Below, piece after piece: positions 41,010 through 48,953 of a stretch of DNA of 64,000 bases; within the stretch, counting starts at the first letter, position 1; the number at the start of each line of letters is the position of its first letter. This DNA is from Pseudarthrobacter sp. BIM B-2242 (GTDB lineage: Bacteria > Actinomycetota > Actinomycetes > Actinomycetales > Micrococcaceae), in assembly GCF_014764445.1 (NCBI RefSeq), contig NZ_CP061721.1, forward strand, positions 1,798,001-1,862,000, written 5' to 3'. The position numbers and the translations under genes were made by a program. The notes under the pieces were generated by a model. That model saw nothing but the letters and a program-made list of their open reading frames with translations, was not told the DNA's origin and did no database searches.

Positions 41010-42902
41010 ATGACACTTGACATCTACGAGGTCGGGGCGGCCCCGGTAAAGAATGCCGCGGGTCACTGGCTTGTGCACTTCGGCATCTACCTGCCCGGCA
41101 TTACCTATCCTGACGGATACCGGGTCCGGGTCCGTATCATCCACGAGCGCGATCAGTTCGTGCGGGGTATTGAACCAAAGGTATTTGACCTGTACTGGCA
41201 CGGCGGCACGGCCCTGGACTTGTGGGATATCACCGTTGACCTGACCGCGGACAGCGACGGAAACTTCGGCCAGGACGGTGTCTACCTGTATCGGTTCCAG
41301 CTGCTCCGCGGCGCCCGGACCGTCGCATTCTGGTTCGCCGATCCCTTCGCCCGCGCCACCGGCCGCGGCACGTTGTCCGCTTTCGACATCGGCAGCCCCG
41401 GCGGGCCGTTCACCTGGCATGATGACGGGTTTGTTGTTCCGGAAGTCGATGACCTTGTTGTCTACGAACTGCACGTTGGTGAATTCAACGGCACGTTCGA
41501 CGGGGTGGCCAGCCAGTTGGCCTACCTGCAGGGCCTGGGCGTCAACGCACTGGAGCTCATGCCGGTGACCAACGTCAAGGACGACGTGGAATGGGGCTAC
41601 ACACCGCTTTCCTACTTCGCGCCCGATGACCGCTATGGCGGTCCGGAGGGCCTGAAACGCCTTGTCGATGCCTGTCACAGCAACGGCATCGCCGTGATCC
41701 TGGATGCCGTGTACTCCCATTCACACCCCGAATTCGCCTATAACCTCGTCTACAACACGTCCGGCAGGCCGAATCCGATGATGGGCCTGTTCGGGGAGGA
41801 GTTCTCTGAGTCGCCCGGCACCGACTTCACCAAAGAGTTCACCCGCGACTTCTTTATGGCGGCCAGCCAGTACTGGCTGGACGAATACCATGTGGACGGG
41901 TTCCGCTACGACTACGTGCCGGGCATCTTCGACGGGGCCGCGGGGCGGGGCTACGCCGAGCTTGTCTACCGGACCTACCAGCACACCCGGCAGCCCTCCC
42001 GCTACCCGCGTTTTGATGCCGGCGACGGACGGAGCCTGGTGATCCAATGCGCGGAGCACCTATCTGACGCCAGGGGAATCCTGCGCACCACCTACTCGAA
42101 CACATGCTGGCAGAACGGCCTGCTTGACGAGGCGGCCGGGCAGGCCGGCGGGGGCACTGTCCAAGCCTCCTTCGCCCGCCAACTGGACCCCGAACTCATC
42201 GGCTTCCCCAACCTCTACAAGAACCCCACCACCGGAGAACACTTCCCCGTGGCTCCGTTCCAGTATCTTGAGTCGCACGACCACAGCCGGTTCATCACGC
42301 GGTTCGGACTGGAAAAGCTTGCTGACCCAGTCGGCCAGCCCTATGGAAACCGCGAACTTTTCTACAAAACGCAGCCTTACGTCATCGCGCTGTACACCGC
42401 CAAAGGCGTGCCCATGCTTTGGCACGGCCAGGAGTTCGCCGAGAACTGGAGTGTGACACCACACCGGCCGGGCGGCTATGAGCGGATCCTGTACAGCCGC
42501 CCCCTCCACTGGGAGTACTTCTACGATATTCCCGGAAAGGCACTCATCCGGCTGTACCGGATCATGGCCGGCCTGCGGTCCCGGTACAGGGCTCTCGGCA
42601 GCCGGGGCTTCTTTTACTACGAGGACGATCCGAACCACCGCAAAGAAGGAATTATTGTCTTCCGCCGCGAAGCACCCGCAGCTGGTGCCCTCCCCGCGGA
42701 GGCGTTTATGGTGGTGCTCAATTTTTCGGACGACAGCGTCGAGGCCTGGATTCGCTGGCCGAAGGCCGGTCGGTGGGAAGAACAGATTGACAGGACAGAG
42801 AATCCCGGGCCGCCACTCCTGATTCCAGCCGGGGGCCACGTAAGTCCGGTCCGCGTACCCTCCAACTATGGCGCCGTCTACCGGCTCCTGCCGGACGGGT
42901 AA
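41010..42902 (+). CDS. GH13 alpha-amylase-family glycoside hydrolase or branching-type enzyme
   Basis: 630 residues from ATG 41010; an in-frame GTG at 41001 is possible. An N-terminal beta-domain (to about 140) precedes the barrel, which has DAVYSH, the nucleophile block DGFRYD (Asp301), the acid/base Glu349 in QCAEHL and the stabiliser Asp424 in SHDHSRF. A C-terminal beta-domain follows. The N-terminal domain and the VYELHVGEFN opening resemble maltooligosyltrehalose hydrolases and branching enzymes. There is no signal peptide. Trehalose genes are absent nearby, so the substrate is uncertain. It is probably co-transcribed with M4. Confidence 0.8.
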   Translation: MTLDIYEVGAAPVKNAAGHWLVHFGIYLPGITYPDGYRVRVRIIHERDQFVRGIEPKVFDLYWHGGTALDLWDITVDLTADSDGNFGQDGVYLYRFQLLRGARTVAFWFADPFARATGRGTLSAFDIGSPGGPFTWHDDGFVVPEVDDLVVYELHVGEFNGTFDGVASQLAYLQGLGVNALELMPVTNVKDDVEWGYTPLSYFAPDDRYGGPEGLKRLVDACHSNGIAVILDAVYSHSHPEFAYNLVYNTSGRPNPMMGLFGEEFSESPGTDFTKEFTRDFFMAASQYWLDEYHVDGFRYDYVPGIFDGAAGRGYAELVYRTYQHTRQPSRYPRFDAGDGRSLVIQCAEHLSDARGILRTTYSNTCWQNGLLDEAAGQAGGGTVQASFARQLDPELIGFPNLYKNPTTGEHFPVAPFQYLESHDHSRFITRFGLEKLADPVGQPYGNRELFYKTQPYVIALYTAKGVPMLWHGQEFAENWSVTPHRPGGYERILYSRPLHWEYFYDIPGKALIRLYRIMAGLRSRYRALGSRGFFYYEDDPNHRKEGIIVFRREAPAAGALPAEAFMVVLNFSDDSVEAWIRWPKAGRWEEQIDRTENPGPPLLIPAGGHVSPVRVPSNYGAVYRLLPDG

Positions 42903-42905
42903 CCG

Positions 42906-42931
42906 CCGGGCCGGCTAATGCCGGCGCCCGG
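42906..42931 (+). terminator. GC-rich hairpin after the GH13 gene
   Basis: CCGGGCCGGC (42906-42915), four bases TAAT, then GCCGGC-GC-CCGG with a two-base bulge. It sits just after the stop and before the convergent DUF427 gene, so it may end both transcripts. No long T-run follows. Confidence 0.4.
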
Positions 42932-42948
42932 TTTCGACGGCGGCTTGC

Positions 42949-43476
42949 TCACCACCCTGCCGTACCCGGTCCGCCTTTGTACGGGCCAACGATCCTGCTG
43001 GTGATCCACCCGCCATAGAAATCACCTGCCTGAAAGGCCACCTGTTCGCCATCGACCTCGCAGGAGTCCATCCGGCCCGGGTAGAGGGCCACCCGGTTAC
43101 GGAGCTCCCCGAAACCGCTGGCAGGTTCCGGATAGGTCCACCCGCCACGGGGCGCGACGACTCCGCCGGCAACGACGTCGAAGTAGTGCGCTTCGCCCTT
43201 GAACTCGCAGAAGGTGGTGCCCCCGGCCGGGACGAGCGCACCGTCAGCAAAGGAGTCCAGGGGCAAGTAGTAGACAGGCGGATGGCTGGTCTCAAGGACG
43301 CGCAGTGCATCGGTGGTGTCGGCAATGACCTGGCCGCCGAGCCGCACGACGACCCTTTCGGACCGTGCCTCGACCCTTGGCGGCCGCGGGTAATCCCACA
43401 CCGATTCCTGACCCGGCTTGGGTTTCATGGGCTTGGGACGCCGGAAAAGGCCGGGAAAACCGTCAGCAGGATTCAT
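42949..43476 (-). CDS. DUF427 domain protein
   Basis: 175 residues. It has the DUF427 core: VWDYPRPP, RVVVRLGGQVIADT, YYLPLDS, FCEFKGEAHYFDV and a final FYGGWITSRIVGP. This is a small, mostly beta protein family common in actinobacteria; its biochemical role is unknown to me. The N-terminal 20 residues are basic and Pro-rich. There is no signal peptide. It is divergent from the PadR gene, with a 110-bp shared upstream region. Confidence 0.85.
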   Translation of the reverse strand: MNPADGFPGLFRRPKPMKPKPGQESVWDYPRPPRVEARSERVVVRLGGQVIADTTDALRVLETSHPPVYYLPLDSFADGALVPAGGTTFCEFKGEAHYFDVVAGGVVAPRGGWTYPEPASGFGELRNRVALYPGRMDSCEVDGEQVAFQAGDFYGGWITSRIVGPYKGGPGTAGW

Positions 43477-43545
43477 CTCTCCATGCTGCCACCTTCGGCT
43501 GGGCGGGGCGTCGGTTTCTCCCTGTTGGTTTTGCGGGCACGGATG

Positions 43546-43573
43546 TATCGTTGACTATCGTTCGCGACTCGTT
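43546..43573 (+). promoter_or_regulatory. phased TATCGTT-like repeats upstream of the PadR gene
   Basis: TATCGTT at 43546 and 43556 and the related ACTCGTT at 43567 lie about one helical turn apart. They are immediately upstream of the GAGGAG site of the PadR gene, so they are a candidate operator for it. No direct evidence beyond the repeats. Confidence 0.4.
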
Positions 43574-43586
43574 AGAGGAGAGCAAC

Positions 43587-44129
43587 ATGCATAACTCGTA
43601 CCCGGCGGGCGGATCCGGCGGCCCCAACATTGACGGCGTATGGCAGGTCGTCGAGGAGCTGCGCTCGCGGTTTGAGAAGCGTTCGGGCACCCGCGCGGGC
43701 CGGGGCGAAGTGCGGTCGGCCATACTGGCCCTGCTCGCGGAGCGGCCGATGCACGGCTACCAGATCATCAATGAGATTGAGGAGCGCAGCCGTGGCAGCT
43801 GGAAACCCAGCGCCGGATCGATCTACCCAACCCTGCAGTTGCTCGCCGATGAGGGATTCATCAGTGCCGAGGAATCCAACGGGCGCAAGATCTATTCCCT
43901 GACCGAAGCAGGCAGGGAAGAGGTAGCGGGTGCCGATGCATCCGCGCTCTGGGAGTCAACGGGCCCGGGATCCGGCACAGGGTTTGCGGCGCTGCCCAAG
44001 GCCGGCATCGAGCTCGCGCAGGCTGCTGCCCAGGTGGGCCGCACCGGCTCTCCGAAGCAGGTGCAGGAGGCGGTCATGGTGCTCGACGAGGCACGCCGCC
44101 GGCTGTACTCGATCCTCGCCCAGGACTGA
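43587..44129 (+). CDS. PadR-family transcriptional regulator
   Basis: 180 residues from ATG 43587 with a strong GAGGAG site; frames extending upstream run through the DUF427 region and are rejected. Residues about 40-115 are the PadR winged helix: VRSAILALLAERPMHGYQIINEIEERS, then GSIYPTLQLLADEGFI and the YSLTEAGREE wing. The C-terminal part is helical and may mediate dimerisation. It lies 4 bp before the ABC1 kinase gene, which it probably controls. PadR proteins are usually repressors that respond to small phenolic or hydrophobic compounds. Confidence 0.9.
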   Translation: MHNSYPAGGSGGPNIDGVWQVVEELRSRFEKRSGTRAGRGEVRSAILALLAERPMHGYQIINEIEERSRGSWKPSAGSIYPTLQLLADEGFISAEESNGRKIYSLTEAGREEVAGADASALWESTGPGSGTGFAALPKAGIELAQAAAQVGRTGSPKQVQEAVMVLDEARRRLYSILAQD

Positions 44130-44133
44130 CGGG

Positions 44134-45837
44134 GTGGCGCCGGCTCGCCGGGAACGTGCAGGTCCGGGCCCCGGCGCCGGGAACAACCGCGCCCGTTACC
44201 GCCGCATCCTGCGGTTCGCCGCGTGGCACCTGGCGGTGACCTGGTGGTTTGAGCTGTTCCTCCCGCGCATCGGTCTTATCAGGATTGCCGAACACATAAG
44301 GACTCGGAGGATGCGGCGCTTCGCACAGCGCTTCCGTGACCTTGCGGTGGACCTTGGCGGCCTGATGATCAAGGTTGGCCAGTTCCTGTCGTCCAGGCTC
44401 GATGTGCTCCCGCCGGAAATCACCGCTGAACTGGAGGGCCTCCAGGACGAGGTGCCCCCGGTCCCGTTCGCCGCAATCCGCGCCCTTGCCGAATCGGAGC
44501 TGGGGGCGCCGCTGAGCATGATCTTCGCCTCGGTGGATGAAACGCCAATCGCTGCAGCCTCCCTCGGCCAGGCGCACCGCGCACAACTCATGCCCGCCAA
44601 CGCCGCCGATGCCGGGCTCCACCGGGTGGTGTTGAAGGTGCAGCGACCGGGCATCGACGCGATTGTCGACGTCGACCTGGCGGCACTTCGCAAGGTGGCC
44701 GGCTGGCTTAGCCACGTGCGCCTGGTGTCCGATCGTGCCGATATGCCCGCCCTGGTTGAGGAGTTTGCCCAAACCAGCCTTGAGGAGATCGACTACCTGC
44801 ACGAGGCAGTGAATGCTGAGCGCTTCGCGGCGGATTTCGCCGACGACGAGAGGGTGACCGTGCCTGAGATCGTCTGGGAGCGGAGCACCCGCCGCGTGCT
44901 TACCCTCGAAGATGTCACGGCGATCAAGATCACCGACTTGCCCGCGCTCCTTGCGGCGGGGATCGATCCGGCGGAGGTTGCCCCGGTTTTCGCCTCTGTC
45001 ATGTTTGACCAGATGTTTACGGAAGGTTTTTTCCATGCCGATCCGCACCCCGGCAATATCTTTGTCACGCCGAATACCGATTCAGCCGCAGAGCACCCCT
45101 GGAAGCTGACGTTCATCGACTTCGGGATGATGGGCGAGGTTCCGCCCAGTACGCGCAGCGGCCTGCGGAGGCTGCTGATTGCGGCTGCCTCGCGTGACGG
45201 CAGGGGTCTGGTGGCGGCGATCAGCGATGTGGGGGTGCTGGTGCCCTCGGCCGATACGGCGGAGCTTGAGCGGGCCATGACCCATCTCTTCGCCAGGTTC
45301 GGCGGGATGGGCTTTGCCGAGCTTCGCGAGGTGGATCCGCGGGAGTTCCTTGATTTCGCGGTGGAGTTCGGCGACCTGGTCCGCTCGTTGCCGTTCCAGT
45401 TTCCGGAGAACTTCCTGCTCATCATCCGCGCGATGTCGCTGACGTCGGGAGTGTGCAGTTCCTTGGATGCACGCTTCAATTTGTGGGACTCCGTGGAACC
45501 CTATGCAGCGCAGCTGCTGCGCGACGAGCGCGGCAATATCGTGCAGGACGTGGCACAGCAGGCGTTCGACGCGGCCGGCGTCGCCCTGCGGCTGCCGAAA
45601 CGCCTGGACGGCCTTGTCACGCGGATCGAGGACGGGTCACTCTCGGCGGCCAATCCGCGTCTTGAACGGCAGGTGGCCCGGCTGAACCGGACGGCCCGGC
45701 GATCGGTATCGGCAGTGATTTTCGGCGCCATGCTCATTGCAGGTTCCGTGGTCCGGGCGGACGACACAGTGCTCGGCAACATCCTGATGATTGCTTCAGT
45801 GGTTCCGCTGCTGCACGGACTGTGGGTTCGGCGCTGA
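44134..45837 (+). CDS. ABC1/AarF (UbiB-type) atypical kinase-like protein
   Basis: 567 residues from GTG 44134 (AGGA eight bases upstream). The ABC1 hallmark KVGQFLSSRLDVLPPE is at about 75-90, followed by a PIAAASLGQAHRA stretch corresponding to the Ala-rich loop. The VLKVQRPGI lysine, EEIDYLHEA, FHADPHPGN and IDFGMMG (catalytic and metal-binding positions) come next. Two C-terminal hydrophobic segments (AVIFGAMLIAGSVV and ILMIASVVPLLHGLWV) suggest membrane anchoring. Family members support quinone or lipid metabolism. No quinone gene is near, so the target is unknown. It is co-transcribed with PadR. Confidence 0.9.
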   Translation: MAPARRERAGPGPGAGNNRARYRRILRFAAWHLAVTWWFELFLPRIGLIRIAEHIRTRRMRRFAQRFRDLAVDLGGLMIKVGQFLSSRLDVLPPEITAELEGLQDEVPPVPFAAIRALAESELGAPLSMIFASVDETPIAAASLGQAHRAQLMPANAADAGLHRVVLKVQRPGIDAIVDVDLAALRKVAGWLSHVRLVSDRADMPALVEEFAQTSLEEIDYLHEAVNAERFAADFADDERVTVPEIVWERSTRRVLTLEDVTAIKITDLPALLAAGIDPAEVAPVFASVMFDQMFTEGFFHADPHPGNIFVTPNTDSAAEHPWKLTFIDFGMMGEVPPSTRSGLRRLLIAAASRDGRGLVAAISDVGVLVPSADTAELERAMTHLFARFGGMGFAELREVDPREFLDFAVEFGDLVRSLPFQFPENFLLIIRAMSLTSGVCSSLDARFNLWDSVEPYAAQLLRDERGNIVQDVAQQAFDAAGVALRLPKRLDGLVTRIEDGSLSAANPRLERQVARLNRTARRSVSAVIFGAMLIAGSVVRADDTVLGNILMIASVVPLLHGLWVRR

Positions 45838-45845
45838 AAAGACCC

Positions 45846-48554
45846 TCACCACACAACAGTTCCCGCAGCCCCGTCCACGGTGATGCTCTGGCCATCGCGC
45901 AGGCGCGTGGTGGCGTCGGCAACACCCACTACTGCGGGAATACCGTACTCGCGGGCCACCACCGCCCCGTGCGATATCACGCCGCCCATCTCCATCACCA
46001 GGGCGCCGGCCGTCATAAAAAGCGGCGTCCAGCCGGGATCGGTGGAGGGGGCCACCAGGATTTCCCCTGGTTCGAGGCGGGCGCCCACCGGATCCATGAT
46101 TACCCTGACCTTCCCCGTCGCGGTGCCCGCAGAGGCCGGCGTCCCCGTCAGGTGGTCTCCGGCAGCCGGCAGCGGCTTCGCGGCGGCCTCCACATCGGTG
46201 CCGTCCGAGAGCAGCAGGCGCGGAACGCGCCGCCGGCGGAGTTCGACGTCGTACAGCCGGCGGCGGCGTGTCACGATTCCCTTCAGGTCCGCACCGCGAA
46301 GGCCAACACGCAGTTCGTCGAAGTCCAGGAAAAACGCGTCACCGGCGGCGTCGATTACTCCGTTCCTGACCAGCTCGGCCCCGACTTCCCTAAGCTGCCG
46401 GTGCATCTCCGCGAGCACCAGAATGATGCAGAACTTGGGGAACTCGCGCAGACCGGCGAGCTGACGTGTCCGGCGCAGGCACAACGACACCAGGCGCCCC
46501 CGCAACCGGCCCGCTGACCCGGCACGCGCCACCAGGTCGCCGATCCGGGCCTCCGCATGGTCAGCGGCCCGCGCGAATTGGCGGTCCGGAGTCTGTTCGG
46601 GGTCGTCCACGCGGAGATAGTTCGAGATCATGCCGAGGATGTGGTCAGGTTCCTCGGACCACCGCGGCATACCCAGGTCGATCTCCGCCACGGCCCGGTG
46701 ACCGTACTTGGCCAGGAATTCCTGCAGCCCGGACTGGGCAGCCGCCGGCAGCATGCCCGCTTTGTAGCGCGAAGCCAACCCGCCAGGCTTCAGTTCCATG
46801 AACACACGGCGGGATTCCGGGTCCCTGCCCAGAGACACTGTCAGTTTCCATAGCTCCAGATCCATCATGGTGGTCACGTTGTGGGGAAGTCCGCGGAGGA
46901 CGGCCTCGAGCTCGCGCGGCTTCGCAATTCCGCGCAGCAGCCTGCGGGCCGCGGCCAGCATCAGGTAACCAACGGTCGGCGCCGGCAGCGTGGCCTGGAT
47001 CAGCCCGTTGATCGTGGTGGCCATGATGTCCTCGGTGTGCTGGAGCCGGCGGGCTGCGGTAGCCGGCAACGGGAGGACCAGCCGGGCGGCGAGACGGTCC
47101 TGGTACCGCCGTGCCCGCCGAAGTTCCCGCTCCGGCCAGAGCAGCGCGCGGGCCATGGGGGGAATGAGCCGGAGGAACAGGCCCAGGCTCTGGGTGCCTT
47201 CAGTGCCCTTGGACCGGACCGTGGCAGGAGTAATGGGCCCCTCGCCGCCGCGTTTGTTCCGGGGACTCCGGACAACACTGAACCGAGGGTCGTCCAGGAG
47301 CGCAGGCAAGAGGGCAGCTGACCTTCCGTCCGCGAGCGGCAGCACCTTCACCAGCGACTGGCGGCCGGATTTGTTGCGGAGAAGCGGCGTCAGGTCGACG
47401 TACATCCGCAGTCCCGGATTCACGTACTTCCACGGGCCCTTGTTGCTGCCCCTCATGAGGCCCAGGACGGAGAGTCCCATCGGCGTGATCGGACGAGTGA
47501 GGCCCTGGAGCAGCGTGCCGCACAGGTAGACGCGAGTATCCGCGCCGGAGGCTGCGTCAGCCGCCGCGCCGGTGCCGGCCTGACCGTTGAGCGGGTCATC
47601 GGCGGGCAGGGGATACAGCGTGGTGATGGGCCGCGACTGGGTCAGCCAGGCCTTACCGCCGGCGTCGATCACCCACTCCACGTCCTGGGGCGCGCCCACA
47701 AGCCGCTGGGCAGCGTCGCCAAGGGACGCCAGCTCACGCAGCTGTGCCCTGGTCAGGCTTGGAGCCGTGCCGTCCGGCTGCTGCAGGAGCCGGCCCGATG
47801 CCGTGTCCACCACGAAATGGTCGGGGTTCACGGCGCCGGACACTACTGCCTGTCCCGGTCCCGGAGCGGCGTCAATGACGGTTTCGGTGCGAGTGCCTGT
47901 CACCGGATTGGCGGTGAACAGCACACCGGCCGTCCGGGCGTGGACCATGTGTTGAATAACGACGGCGAGGCCCACCTCGTGGTGCCTGATCCCGTTCGTT
48001 GTGCGGTAGGCCACCGCACGGTCCGTCCACAGGGAGGCCCAGCAGCGCCGGACGGCGTCGACGACGGCATCGGCTCCCGCCACGTCCATAAAGGAATCCT
48101 GCTGCCCTGCGAAGCTGGCAAAGGGCAGATCCTCGGCGGTGGCGGACGAACGCACCGCCACCGGCCCGCCGCCCATCGCAGCATAGGCGTCGCGGACTGC
48201 AGCATCGACGGAGGGAGGCACCGGCGCAGCCGCCACCGCCTCCCGCGCACGCCGCGCAAGGTCGTCGCGGTCCCCGTCAGACAGAACGGCAGCGCCGGCC
48301 AGGCCGGCCCCGTCGAGACCAGCCCCGTCGAGGCGGGTGGCAATGGCATCCAGTTCCGCCGGCGCGGAGATCCTGTAGCCCGCCGTCGTCAGGCAGAAAC
48401 CGGGGGGAACCGGAAAATCCGCGGCGACGAGGCGGCCAAGGTTCAGGGCCTTGCCGCCCACTGTGGCCAGCGACGCTGACGCCAGCTGGCTGAGGTCGAG
48501 AACCAGGCCGGAACCGGCGTCTCCGCGCTCCGTATCGAGACCTACAGAATCCAT
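45846..48554 (-). CDS. PEP-synthase-like phosphotransferase, rifampicin-phosphotransferase type
   Basis: 902 residues, with AGGAC upstream. The N-terminal ATP-grasp half has VGGKALNLGRL and [19 protein letters not shown]; the C-terminus has the swivelling phosphohistidine domain GGVISHGAVVAREYGIP (His862). It lacks the PEP-binding TIM barrel of true PEP synthases. In between is a long variable region. This domain order is that of rifampicin phosphotransferases and relatives, which transfer a phosphate from ATP to a small substrate through the central His. I do not see the rifamycin-associated promoter element upstream, so rifampicin may not be the substrate. It is convergent with the ABC1 gene, 8 bp between stops. 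Confidence 0.8.
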   Translation of the reverse strand: MDSVGLDTERGDAGSGLVLDLSQLASASLATVGGKALNLGRLVAADFPVPPGFCLTTAGYRISAPAELDAIATRLDGAGLDGAGLAGAAVLSDGDRDDLARRAREAVAAAPVPPSVDAAVRDAYAAMGGGPVAVRSSATAEDLPFASFAGQQDSFMDVAGADAVVDAVRRCWASLWTDRAVAYRTTNGIRHHEVGLAVVIQHMVHARTAGVLFTANPVTGTRTETVIDAAPGPGQAVVSGAVNPDHFVVDTASGRLLQQPDGTAPSLTRAQLRELASLGDAAQRLVGAPQDVEWVIDAGGKAWLTQSRPITTLYPLPADDPLNGQAGTGAAADAASGADTRVYLCGTLLQGLTRPITPMGLSVLGLMRGSNKGPWKYVNPGLRMYVDLTPLLRNKSGRQSLVKVLPLADGRSAALLPALLDDPRFSVVRSPRNKRGGEGPITPATVRSKGTEGTQSLGLFLRLIPPMARALLWPERELRRARRYQDRLAARLVLPLPATAARRLQHTEDIMATTINGLIQATLPAPTVGYLMLAAARRLLRGIAKPRELEAVLRGLPHNVTTMMDLELWKLTVSLGRDPESRRVFMELKPGGLASRYKAGMLPAAAQSGLQEFLAKYGHRAVAEIDLGMPRWSEEPDHILGMISNYLRVDDPEQTPDRQFARAADHAEARIGDLVARAGSAGRLRGRLVSLCLRRTRQLAGLREFPKFCIILVLAEMHRQLREVGAELVRNGVIDAAGDAFFLDFDELRVGLRGADLKGIVTRRRRLYDVELRRRRVPRLLLSDGTDVEAAAKPLPAAGDHLTGTPASAGTATGKVRVIMDPVGARLEPGEILVAPSTDPGWTPLFMTAGALVMEMGGVISHGAVVAREYGIPAVVGVADATTRLRDGQSITVDGAAGTVVW

Positions 48555-48701
48555 GTCCTGCCCCTAGCCGTTGTCCTCGAAGGCGGTGGTCCACACCCGA
48601 TGAACTGCACAAACCCGGCCATAACGGCTCCTCGACGGCGGTGGACGCTGATGCGGATCAGGCTAATCCCGACGGCGGGCAGCGCGAAGAGTCGAAATGC
48701 C

Positions 48702-48944
48702 CTACCCGCCGTGCCTCAGCACCTCCGGAAGTTCGTCCACGTAAACCGTCTGCGGCGGCTCGTAGTAGATCACCAGCACCTCATCACCCACTGCGAAGCC
48801 GCTCGTCCTGTCGAACGGGTGGGCATGGAATGCCATGATGCCGCCGAGGTAGGGCAGCATCACTTCCCCGATGGTGCCCGGCCCGATCCGCCCTGTCACC
48901 CGCCCGATTTTGCCTGTCAGGCTCCGGTCAACATTCCTGTGCAC
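48702..48944 (-). CDS. NfeD-like OB-fold small protein
   Basis: 80 residues from GTG 48944, with AGGAGG eight bases upstream. It carries an NfeD/OB-fold-like pattern: GKIGRVTGRIGPGTIGEVML, HAHPF, and GFAVGDEVLVIYYEPP. It has no membrane segment. It begins nine bases after the flotillin gene's stop and is co-transcribed with it. NfeD-type proteins pair with SPFH/flotillin proteins in many bacteria and are thought to help build membrane microdomains. The assignment rests on this context and the fold pattern. Confidence 0.65.
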   Translation of the reverse strand: MHRNVDRSLTGKIGRVTGRIGPGTIGEVMLPYLGGIMAFHAHPFDRTSGFAVGDEVLVIYYEPPQTVYVDELPEVLRHGG

Positions 48945-48953
48945 GCCTGCCTC

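Noticed and set aside
48555..48701. Search for a rifamycin-associated element upstream of the rifampicin-phosphotransferase-like gene.
   Set aside because: No matching 19-bp inverted element is visible between the NfeD-like and PEP-type genes.
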